This document shows, piece after piece, positions 35,585-43,239 of a stretch of DNA of 64,000 nucleotides; positions within the stretch are counted from its first letter, which is position 1, and each line of letters begins with the position of its first letter. The stretch lies in contig NZ_CP009287.1 in assembly GCF_000758705.1 (NCBI RefSeq), positions 3,844,001 through 3,908,000 of the forward strand, in the 5' to 3' direction. Position numbers and translations under genes: made by a program. Under the pieces are notes generated by a model, which worked only from the letters and a program-made list of their open reading frames with translations, was not told where the DNA came from and made no database searches. This DNA is from Paenibacillus graminis (GTDB lineage Bacteria > Bacillota > Bacilli > Paenibacillales > Paenibacillaceae).

Positions 35585-35665
35585 CTATCTATCCGTATAT
35601 TTTTGAACAGCACCAGTAAGGTTTCCCCAAAAATTCAGCAATCAGATTAGGAGATCCACGATTAC

Positions 35666-36904
35666 ATGAAACAGCATTTGCAGCAAATCCATCCTTTGGC
35701 CTGGACGATTATTATCGGCACCATGTTCGGCCGCCTGGTAACCTCGATGAGTATTCCCTTTTTATCCATTTATTTGACGCAGGTCCTTGGCGCATCACAT
35801 TCACAAACAGGCATCACTGTAGCTGTCAGCTCATTGGCAGGCGTGCTGGTCAGCTTCTATGGCGGATATATTTCCGATGTCTTCGGCCGCAAGATCGTCA
35901 TGCTGGTCTCTGTATTCGGCTGGGCATGTGTCTTTTTCGGCTTCTCGTCAGCCCAGCACATCTGGGTCTTTTTCCTGGTGAATACGCTGAATGGCCTGTG
36001 CCGTGCCGTATTCGAGCCCACTTCGCGTGCACTGCTCTCGGATATTACCCCTCCGGATCATAAACTGCTGGTTTTCAATCTGCGGTATGCGGCAGTTAAT
36101 CTGGGTGTTGTGTTTGGCCCAATAATCGGTTTACAGCTGGGTTCGGCAAAATCCACCTTCCCGTTCGTAATCGCAGGAGTTGTATATATTGCTTACGGAA
36201 TCGTACTCTTTATGCAATTCTCGGCCCATCGCGCCAGTCTGCCTGTGCGTTCGGAAGCCCGTGCTCCCCAGCTGCGTGAAGCGCTGGCAGTGACCGGGCG
36301 GGACCGTGTCTTTCTGCCGGTGCTGGTGGGGACTATCTTTTGTGTACTGGGTTATGGGCATTTCAGTTCCACGCTGGCTCAGTATCTGGCGGTTGACACT
36401 CATTTCTCGAATGGCAGCCAGGTCTTTTCCTACATGCTGTCACTTAACGCAGTCACCGTACTGGTGGTCCAATACCCGATCGTCCGTACAGCCAGTAAAT
36501 TTCCGCCGCTTGTTCCGTTAATTCTGGGGAATATTTGCGTGGCGCTCAGTCTGGTCCTGTTCGGAGTTGCTGGCGGGGTAGCCCTATTGATGTTCAGCGT
36601 GGTGCTCTTTACCGTAGGCGAGGTCCTTCTCTTCACCATGATGGATATGCTGATTGACCGGATTGCTAAGCCGGAATGGAAAGGCACGTATTTTGGCACG
36701 ATAGGCTTTAATAATCTGGGTAACGTGATGGCACCGGTTCTCGGGGGGCTGCTGCTTGATGAATTTGGCGCCACGAATGGCCCGGCTGTATTTGTACCGC
36801 TGGCTCTAAGCACAGCACTGGGTCTCCCGTTCCTCATTACCGCACATAAACGGCTGCATGCCAGAGAACGCACTGAAGCAGCAGGCACCTCTCAAAGCGC
36901 CTGA
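35666..36904 (+). CDS. MFS transporter (efflux-type)
   Basis: 412 residues with twelve predicted helices. The loop 2-3 motif GGYISDVFGRKIVML is an MFS A-motif, and LLSDITPPDHK follows helix 4 as in drug and sugar efflux members (SetA/YttB-like). It is divergently transcribed from an SgrR-like sensor, which suggests it exports the solute that the sensor detects. ATG 35666 follows TAGGAG at slightly long spacing. A strong terminator follows. Confidence 0.88.
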   Translation: MKQHLQQIHPLAWTIIIGTMFGRLVTSMSIPFLSIYLTQVLGASHSQTGITVAVSSLAGVLVSFYGGYISDVFGRKIVMLVSVFGWACVFFGFSSAQHIWVFFLVNTLNGLCRAVFEPTSRALLSDITPPDHKLLVFNLRYAAVNLGVVFGPIIGLQLGSAKSTFPFVIAGVVYIAYGIVLFMQFSAHRASLPVRSEARAPQLREALAVTGRDRVFLPVLVGTIFCVLGYGHFSSTLAQYLAVDTHFSNGSQVFSYMLSLNAVTVLVVQYPIVRTASKFPPLVPLILGNICVALSLVLFGVAGGVALLMFSVVLFTVGEVLLFTMMDMLIDRIAKPEWKGTYFGTIGFNNLGNVMAPVLGGLLLDEFGATNGPAVFVPLALSTALGLPFLITAHKRLHARERTEAAGTSQSA

Positions 36905-36938
36905 TCCAGTAAGTGTTCTAGCACGAACCTCACTATTA

Positions 36939-36974
36939 AGACCCGCCAGCAGCCGAAGCGCTTGGCGGGTCTTT
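36939..36974 (+). terminator. Intrinsic terminator of the MFS gene
   Basis: AGACCCGCCA/TGGCGGGTCT stem with a 14-base loop and TTTG tail. Confidence 0.86.
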
Positions 36975-37006
36975 GTTAGGCAGGATTTTGCCTTAAGTAG
37001 TTTCTA

Positions 37007-37031
37007 GTTAACATAATATTTAATATGTTAC
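37007..37031. repeat. AT-rich palindrome family, copy 3
   Basis: GTTAACATA, seven-base spacer, ATATGTTAC. It lies between the convergent MFS and WYL-regulator genes, just past the MFS terminator. Confidence 0.6.
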
Positions 37032-37049
37032 CTTATTTCATGAACTTGG

Positions 37050-38006
37050 TTAAACATATACCTTTTGCAGGATTAGAAGCTGCTCTTTAATGTAATTTCT
37101 GATCTCAGGAGGCTGCATGATTTCCGTTTCATCCAGCAGATTCATTACCTTCCTGCACGCCGATTCATAGCTGTACAGATTCAGTGTAAACTCCAGGTGT
37201 TCCCCGGTTCCTTTTACTTCGACGATCTCATACTGTCTCAACCCCTGCTGCCGCTCCTTAACGGTTCGCACAACTACAGGATAGAACTCGTCTTGCCTGC
37301 AGGTTTGCTTAAAAACGTCATTCCCGCGCAGCCAATATTCCTCCAAGGAGAAATCCGCCGGAACTGTATATTGCCCATCCATCGATTCAATTGCTGCAAT
37401 CCGCTCACATTTGAACGTACGAAGCTCTTCCGCTGCCTCGCAGTAAGCTGCCAGGTACCACTCCCCCTGCTTCACGATCATTCCATAGGGATGCAGAATG
37501 CGGGAGGTCAGTTCCCCATTAACCTTACGGTACTGAATGCGGATCATCCGGCATCTCCAGACGGCCGAGCGAAGCTGCTCCAGGCAAGGAAGCTCTGCCC
37601 GTTCCTCCCACCAGGGTGCGTTATCATAATAGAACCGGGTTTTGGCTTTACGGATATCCTCCTGATAGGCAGCGGGCAAGGTATTTTCAAGCTTCAGCAG
37701 CGCATTCTTAAGCTTCAATCCTGATTCGGTCTGAGCGTCAAAAGGAATACCCATCCCCGTCAAATACAGATTGATCACTTCTTCACCGTGCAGCTTCTGA
37801 AGATTGACCGTATACCCTTCCATCAGCGAGATTCCGCCCCCCGGCCCTGGGGTTGTGACCATGGGAATTCCCGATTCGGCTAAAACATCAATGTCTCTGT
37901 ATATAGAGCGAACTGAGGTTTCAAGCGCCTCTGCCAGCTCGTTGGCTTTCATTTTCCCTCTGGATTCAATCAGTAAAAGGATTGCAATTAAGCGGTGCAG
38001 CCTCAT
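37050..38006 (-). CDS. YafY-type WYL-domain transcriptional regulator
   Basis: 318 residues: N-terminal HTH_11 winged helix (about 1-60, ALETSVRSIYRDIDVLAESG), a WYL domain (about 140-220, IRIQYRKVNGELTSRILHPYG and WYLAAYCEA) and a WCX extension (about 240-318). WYL regulators bind nucleotides or other ligands. Divergent from a Gfo/Idh/MocA oxidoreductase across 114 bases, so control of that gene is likely. ATG 38006 follows AGGGGG. Confidence 0.9.
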   Translation of the reverse strand: MRLHRLIAILLLIESRGKMKANELAEALETSVRSIYRDIDVLAESGIPMVTTPGPGGGISLMEGYTVNLQKLHGEEVINLYLTGMGIPFDAQTESGLKLKNALLKLENTLPAAYQEDIRKAKTRFYYDNAPWWEERAELPCLEQLRSAVWRCRMIRIQYRKVNGELTSRILHPYGMIVKQGEWYLAAYCEAAEELRTFKCERIAAIESMDGQYTVPADFSLEEYWLRGNDVFKQTCRQDEFYPVVVRTVKERQQGLRQYEIVEVKGTGEHLEFTLNLYSYESACRKVMNLLDETEIMQPPEIRNYIKEQLLILQKVYV

Positions 38007-38120
38007 TTTAAGCCCCCTAGCATGATAGTAAAAAATCTGCAGTTACCACATTATTCTCGCCACTCTGTTGTCAACAATACATGTGTATGCTGAATGTATC
38101 AGAGAGAGGAGCTGCTGTAA

Positions 38121-39056
38121 ATGAATATTGGCATACTGGGAACAGGCTTTGGAGCTTATCACGCAAAACTATTTGCAGAAATGGAAGGCGTCAAACGGAT
38201 CGTTATCTTTGGCAGAAATGAAGCCAAGCTGGACAAGCTGAAGGAAGAACTGGGGGTTGAAATTACAACCTCGATTGAAGAGATTTTAACCGATCCCTCA
38301 CTGGATCTGATCGACATTTGCCTGCCATCCGATCTGCACAGCACATATGCCATCCAGGCTTTGAAATCCGGAAAACATGTTTTTTGCGAAACTCCGGTTT
38401 GCCTGAATCATGAGGATGCATGGGCTATGCGGCGAGCTGAAGATTGCTCCGGGAAGCGGATCATGGTCAATCAGTTTATCAAATTTGATCATGCATATAC
38501 CTATTTGTACGAATCAGTACACAGTGGGCAATACGGTAAGCTCCTGCATGTATCCTTAAAAAGAGAAACCGCACCATTATGGGGCGATCTGGGTTTAGGT
38601 AAGATTGCTGCTAACCTAATGATCCACGAATTGGATATGATCACCTGGCTGCTGGGTAATCCTCCGCTATCCTCTGTCTGGGGAAGCAGCAGCGGTAAGG
38701 ATGGGCAAGCACTGGTCCATGCGGATTTTGACACCTCACAGGTCTCTGCTGAGATTATCGTTTCCTCACAAATGCCTGAATCTTATCCGTTCACAGTGGG
38801 GTATGAAGCCTATTTCGAACAAGCTAAGCTTGTGTTCCATGAAGTAGATTATCCGGACGGCAAAGTGGAAGCCACGTTGTACGAATATGGACCGGCCGGT
38901 AAACAGGAGATTGTACTGGATCAAGGCAATCCTTATGAAAAAAGCTTGCGCTACGCGCTCCAAAGCTTCACCGATGGCACCCCCTCCATTATTTCACTGG
39001 AGCATGCCGCAAACGCCGCTGAAGCTGCTTTTGAGATTACCCGAAAATTGTCTTGA
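38121..39056 (+). CDS. Gfo/Idh/MocA-family oxidoreductase
   Basis: 311 residues. The N-terminal Rossmann fold has GILGTGFGAYHAKLF at the start, and the family motif EKP appears as ETPVCLN (CETPVC) near residue 95. The C-terminal alpha/beta domain has MIHELDMITWLLG with the conserved His/Asp. Sugar or inositol dehydrogenation with NAD(P) is the usual activity; the substrate is unknown. Probably regulated by the divergent WYL protein. ATG 38121 follows GAGGAG. Confidence 0.9.
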   Translation: MNIGILGTGFGAYHAKLFAEMEGVKRIVIFGRNEAKLDKLKEELGVEITTSIEEILTDPSLDLIDICLPSDLHSTYAIQALKSGKHVFCETPVCLNHEDAWAMRRAEDCSGKRIMVNQFIKFDHAYTYLYESVHSGQYGKLLHVSLKRETAPLWGDLGLGKIAANLMIHELDMITWLLGNPPLSSVWGSSSGKDGQALVHADFDTSQVSAEIIVSSQMPESYPFTVGYEAYFEQAKLVFHEVDYPDGKVEATLYEYGPAGKQEIVLDQGNPYEKSLRYALQSFTDGTPSIISLEHAANAAEAAFEITRKLS

Positions 39057-39263
39057 CACACATAGCAGCTTGAATAGCCGGGCACCCCCACCTTTTTCTT
39101 TGTTTTAGTATGTAAGGACCGTTATATGGTGCATTCAGGCGGTGTTGGCGGGGGCTGCCGGGTTTTTGTTTTATTATTATGAATTTTTCATATGATGTAA
39201 TATTCATTGTATGCTATTTCGAGTTCGAATTCACGTCAGGTTAGGCATAAGTTCTAACTTAAA

Positions 39264-39297
39264 ATAAGTTAACATATTTATTGTTATGTTAACTTAT
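39264..39297. repeat. AT-rich palindrome family, copy 4
   Basis: Perfect 13-base arms (ATAAGTTAACATA and its complement) around the spacer TTTATTGT. The most complete member of the family; about 180 bases upstream of the gene at 39475. Confidence 0.72.
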
Positions 39298-39434
39298 AAT
39301 ATTTTATAAATGTAAAATGCCAATTATTAGGTATCGTTATTAAAATTTTGCGTTTCATCCACATAAGAACATATGTTTTTATTTCTGGTTTGCTTATCTA
39401 AAGGGTATTCACGTAGAATCCAAGCCCGTTTTTT

Positions 39435-39443
39435 TGCTATAAT
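39435..39443 (+). promoter_or_regulatory. Extended -10 promoter of the 128-residue gene
   Basis: TGCTATAAT, a perfect -10 with a TGN extension, 32 bases before the ATG. No good -35 is visible, as is common for extended -10 promoters. Confidence 0.55.
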
Positions 39444-39474
39444 AAGGTAATTACAGGGTTGGGAGGTATGTAGC

Positions 39475-39861
39475 ATGAAAAAGGATAATAGTTTTAAGGA
39501 ATTCATAAAAAGTCCAGATCCTAATATGGCAGAACTCCCCTACTCTCGCCACGCTATAGAGCCGGAAAATATCGTCTGGCATAAGGAAACCATGAGCGTC
39601 GACAGTCTTCATGAAGCATATGAATGGATCACAAGCGGTCCTCTTTTGGAGATTCGCTACCTCTATTCCGGCTATCAGACATCCGACTGGATGCTGGCTC
39701 ATGTTCTGGTGTTTGAACTCACTCGGCTGAATACAATTTCCGATCCTCAGTTTCTTGTCCATGCGAATTATGATTTCACGAGTGAAGGCCTATGCTACAA
39801 AATCTGGGTAACGCCATTGACTCCGCTGCCCGCCTATAGTGACGACGAAAAGCCTGAATAA
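39475..39861 (+). CDS. Hypothetical protein (128 residues)
   Basis: Not recognised. ATG 39475 follows GGGAGG and an extended -10 promoter, so it is a real gene. Soluble, acidic, with no signal peptide and no cysteine motif. Contains WITSGPLLEIRYLYSGYQTS and ends with an acidic tail (SDDEKPE). AT-rich palindrome copy 4 lies upstream. It is convergent with the lipoprotein gene at 39905. Confidence 0.72.
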   Translation: MKKDNSFKEFIKSPDPNMAELPYSRHAIEPENIVWHKETMSVDSLHEAYEWITSGPLLEIRYLYSGYQTSDWMLAHVLVFELTRLNTISDPQFLVHANYDFTSEGLCYKIWVTPLTPLPAYSDDEKPE

Positions 39862-39904
39862 CCCTCATATTTGATGGGGTTATCCAAGCTTATCCATTGA
39901 TTCA

Positions 39905-40936
39905 TTAATCAATATTGGCTACCTTCCATTCCCCTTGCTTGTTGCGCAGCAAATAGATTCCATAACTCTGATCCGCCTGATAACCTTCATCCGTCATGAA
40001 CTTATAGCTTACATTAAAGCTTGCCCTCTGCGTGCCTTCCGCAGAAATTCCCTCATACGTCAACTCCGTAAAACGGTAAGCCGTTGAATTCTCAACGAAA
40101 AACATCAAGTACTCTCCGGTTTCAGGTGATTGCATTGTGCTGAGAAACTTCTGTTTGTCATGCGCAACAATAGCTTCGAGGCAGTTCATTACCTCCCTCA
40201 GCATCTGCCTGCCCTCTTTGCTATTCCCGACATCGGGCTCCTGAACAAAAACTCCGGCCACCAGCGCTGGCTGCTTCTTCATATACTGCACTTCTCTCAA
40301 GACATCAACGAACAGGGGCAAAAGCTCTTTCCGCTGCTCTGCAGTGGTCCGGATTTCTGCCTGGTAGACTTGTCCTTTGGCTTGAAACTTGAACACGTCC
40401 ACTCTGCTGTTTCCATCGGAATAACCGCCTTGGTATTCCTTATATTGTTGCAGGGCTGCATCACTGCCGGCTATTTCAGGCTTGTCCTCCCCGGCTTGGG
40501 CGGAATCGCCTTCACTTGAAACATGAAATGATATCCAATTTCCTTTGTCGCTAGTCCCCCATGCAGTTCGGCCATTCTGTTCAAAACGGTTCATATTCTC
40601 CGGCATAAAAACGGCCAGCGGCAAGCTCTGGTCAGCAGAATATTTCGCCTGCAGCTCCGTGCCTGTAGTCAGATACGACCGACCGCTTCCATCGTATTCG
40701 GGGACTTCACCTTGAAACAACCCGACAGACTTTGCAGCAGGCAAAGGGGATGATTCAGTAGTAGGTGAAGCTGCCGGGGCAGTTGTTGTTGGAGCTGCGG
40801 CAGGGACAGTTGTCGGCTGTGCCGGACTGGCTTTTGCTTCCGGAACATTAGAATCTGTAACGTTGCTGCAGCCTGCGCTAAAGGCGGCCATTGCTGATAA
40901 ACAACCAATCCAGACGATTTTTTGGATGTGGGACAT
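39905..40936 (-). CDS. Hypothetical lipoprotein (343 residues)
   Basis: Signal peptide with the lipobox FSAGC (Cys near residue 23), then a Thr/Pro/Ala-rich linker to about residue 70 (TTTAPAASPTTE), as expected for a wall-spanning spacer. The C-terminal domain of about 270 residues has no family I recognise. Its last part (RFTELTYEG, YGIYLLRNKQGEWKVAN) resembles NTF2-like lipoprotein domains. I chose ATG 40936 with GAGGTG eight bases before; a TTG two codons earlier overlaps the spacer. It is downstream of the two-component operon on the same strand but 76 bases away. Confidence 0.78.
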   Translation of the reverse strand: MSHIQKIVWIGCLSAMAAFSAGCSNVTDSNVPEAKASPAQPTTVPAAAPTTTAPAASPTTESSPLPAAKSVGLFQGEVPEYDGSGRSYLTTGTELQAKYSADQSLPLAVFMPENMNRFEQNGRTAWGTSDKGNWISFHVSSEGDSAQAGEDKPEIAGSDAALQQYKEYQGGYSDGNSRVDVFKFQAKGQVYQAEIRTTAEQRKELLPLFVDVLREVQYMKKQPALVAGVFVQEPDVGNSKEGRQMLREVMNCLEAIVAHDKQKFLSTMQSPETGEYLMFFVENSTAYRFTELTYEGISAEGTQRASFNVSYKFMTDEGYQADQSYGIYLLRNKQGEWKVANID

Positions 40937-41011
40937 GATCAATCACCTCAAAAGAAAGACGCTGGAAATCTCTAGAAGTTGCACTATCTTCATGCCCGCT
41001 GTTAATTAGCC

Positions 41012-42541
41012 CTAAAAAAGTTCGATAATCATTCCCAGGCGTTCTCCTTCGATCTGCGCTTCCAGCCTGCCTCCATGCAGCCTGATGATCTCCGCAGCAA
41101 TGGACAGACCCAACCCCGCGCCTTCACCAGTCCGCGAGGAATCCCGTTTGTAGAACCGGTCAAACAGCCGGTGCAGCTCCCCGCCCTCTACCGTTTGGGC
41201 CGGGGTGCTCCACAATTCCAGACGCACCGGGCATTGACGGCGGCTCTCTACCACAGATTCCCGGAGGCGGATGATAAGCTCCGTATCCGCACGGCTGTAT
41301 TTGAAGGCGTTGGAGAGCAGATTTTCCAGCACCCGGACGAAAAGGTCAGCGTCAATCTCCACATGGACCGACTGATCCGGAAGCAGCAGAACCGTATCAA
41401 TCTGCCTGTCCCTGCTTTGGGGATGATACCCATCCACAACCTGGCGCAGCAGCTCCTGCATATTCACCCTGCTCTTGTTCATCACGGTGGGTTTCCATTT
41501 CAGCTGCGAAATCTCAAAAAACTCATCAAGCAGCTTCTTTAAATAACCTGTCCGTTCCTCCAAAACCTCAATATACCGCTCCCTTTCCGGCTCACTGTCA
41601 TACGATTTTTCTTTGAGCAGACTGAGAAAGCCCATGATGGATGTTAACGGCGTGCGCAGATCATGGGAAATATTGAGCAGAAAATCCTTCTCCTTGCTCC
41701 GGCTTGTGACGATTTGCTCCGCCATATCATTCAGTGCTGCTGCCATCGTGGTAAGCTCGTTGTTGTATTTTAGCGGGATACGGGCCTGAAATTCAGTCGC
41801 GTACAGCGTATGCGTGCCCCGTTCGAGAGTACGCATATACCGGATTCTCCCCCGGACACCGAGATAAAAAAACAGCAAAAACACAACAATACCCAGCAGA
41901 GACACAGGATTCTCGGTATACGTAATCGTGCTTGCAGCCACCAGATAGAGTCCGTTCCCCAGCTTTCGCGTTTCCTGCATTTTTGTGCCGGAGCTATTGT
42001 TATAGCTGATGTCGATGCCTTCTTTGGGTGTAAAGAAAAGGATATTGTAGACTTGTTCCTCCTCCGGATTGCCGATCACGAAACTTCCAGCTTCGAGCGC
42101 AGGGGAAACATCTGCGGTAGACCGCAGTGCCTTGCCCCCCGGCAATGTCTCCCCGGAGCGGACAATGACAACGTGTGAATTGGCTTGCAGCAGTTCCCCC
42201 TGCACGTTAACCACAGACACAACAATTTCCTCTGCAGCCCTAAAGCCTTTGCTGTAATCCAAAGGAAACTTCTCCCGCAGCTCCTGCTCCAGCTGGTGGG
42301 GAATAGCCGCCTCGCCTGCCCGGGCATCCAGCCAGGCCGCCAGCGGATTGCCGACCTTCTCCCTGTAGTTCATAATCCGCTCTGCATCGGTCTGCACCGG
42401 ATAAAATAACGCGGAGCCCTTCAGAAAATGAGCTGTCAATGAAACTGCGGCCAGCGTGGCGGCCAGCGACAGAATAAAAATCAGGACCAGTTCCCCGACC
42501 AGTCCTGTTTTAAGCTTCTTTGTCCACTTTATAACCAACAC
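41012..42541 (-). CDS. Sensor histidine kinase of a two-component system
   Basis: 509 residues: transmembrane helix at about 10-35, extracellular sensor of about 150 residues, second helix near 195-215, HAMP-like linker, HisKA (LNISHDLRTPLTSIMGF, phospho-acceptor His about residue 283) and HATPase_c (NLLSNAFKYS, GAGLGLSI). The reading frame begins inside the end of the response-regulator gene: the GTG at 42541 overlaps that gene by 32 bases, so the two are coupled. An upstream ATG would put 61 low-quality residues before the first helix. Third gene of an operon with a serine hydrolase and the regulator. Confidence 0.88.
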   Translation of the reverse strand: MLVIKWTKKLKTGLVGELVLIFILSLAATLAAVSLTAHFLKGSALFYPVQTDAERIMNYREKVGNPLAAWLDARAGEAAIPHQLEQELREKFPLDYSKGFRAAEEIVVSVVNVQGELLQANSHVVIVRSGETLPGGKALRSTADVSPALEAGSFVIGNPEEEQVYNILFFTPKEGIDISYNNSSGTKMQETRKLGNGLYLVAASTITYTENPVSLLGIVVFLLFFYLGVRGRIRYMRTLERGTHTLYATEFQARIPLKYNNELTTMAAALNDMAEQIVTSRSKEKDFLLNISHDLRTPLTSIMGFLSLLKEKSYDSEPERERYIEVLEERTGYLKKLLDEFFEISQLKWKPTVMNKSRVNMQELLRQVVDGYHPQSRDRQIDTVLLLPDQSVHVEIDADLFVRVLENLLSNAFKYSRADTELIIRLRESVVESRRQCPVRLELWSTPAQTVEGGELHRLFDRFYKRDSSRTGEGAGLGLSIAAEIIRLHGGRLEAQIEGERLGMIIELF

Positions 42542-43208
42542 CCCAGACCGTTCTGATGTACTTGGAGTTTTTGACGGTATCACCCAGCTTTTCCCGCAGA
42601 TTGCGGATATGGGTAAGCACGGTGTTGTCGCTCTCCAGATAGGTATCTTCCCATACCAGCTCATAAATATCGCGTGAGGTAAACACCCGGCCCTTGTTCC
42701 TGGCCAGCAGCAGCAATATCCCATATTCTTTGGGCGTCATGTTGATCTCTACGCCATTTTTGGACACGGCATGTTCCTCCGGCAACAGAGTGACATCCTT
42801 AATCTGCAGCTCTCCCGGTGCTTCCGCCGACTTTTCTGCGGCTGCCGGCCTGCGTTTTAGAATCGCTGAGATTCGCAAAGACAGCTCTGTCAGATCAAAG
42901 GGCTTCGTCACATAATCATCGCAGCCGGCAATGAATCCCCTGATTTTATCCTCCTGCTGGTCCTTGGCGGTCAGGAAAATCACCGGAACCTCCGAGATTT
43001 CCCTAATCCGGCCAATCAGATCAAAACCATTCATGACCGGCATCATTATATCCAGTAAAATGAGCTGAAAAACCCCGGTCCGAATGTGGTCCAGCGCCGT
43101 CTCCCCATCATAGCAGGTCGAAATGCTGTACCCTTCCCGCTCCAAATATATGGATAAAAATTCCACAATCGTCCGGTCGTCATCCACAATTAAAATCCGG
43201 GCACACAT
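42510..43208 (-). CDS. OmpR-family response regulator
   Basis: 232 residues: receiver domain (about 1-118, ILIVDDDRT acidic pocket, phospho-acceptor Asp in LILLDIMMPVMNGFD near residue 50, switch Lys in KPFDL) and an OmpR winged-helix DNA-binding domain (about 135-230, TPKEYGILLLLARNKGRVFT). I chose ATG 43208 with AAAGGCGG upstream; the frame extends to ATG 43247, where it would overlap the hydrolase gene. Followed without a gap by its kinase. Confidence 0.92.
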   Translation of the reverse strand: MCARILIVDDDRTIVEFLSIYLEREGYSISTCYDGETALDHIRTGVFQLILLDIMMPVMNGFDLIGRIREISEVPVIFLTAKDQQEDKIRGFIAGCDDYVTKPFDLTELSLRISAILKRRPAAAEKSAEAPGELQIKDVTLLPEEHAVSKNGVEINMTPKEYGILLLLARNKGRVFTSRDIYELVWEDTYLESDNTVLTHIRNLREKLGDTVKNSKYIRTVWGVGYKVDKEA

Positions 43209-43239
43209 CTCGTCCAGCCGCCTTTCGTCCCTGTCTCCT

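Larger units (their letters stand above)
39057..39474. other. AT-rich spacer
   Basis: 418 bases. A GC-rich imperfect inverted repeat (CCGGGCA near 39078 and TGCCGG near 39160 with T after) may end the oxidoreductase transcript. AT-rich palindrome copy 4 lies at 39264-39297 and an extended -10 (TGCTATAAT) at 39435-39443. No small gene seen. Confidence 0.55.

Noticed and set aside
39060..39474. CRISPR or IS remnant in the AT-rich spacer
   Set aside because: No regularly spaced repeats, transposase fragment or target-site duplication was seen; only a palindrome and a promoter.
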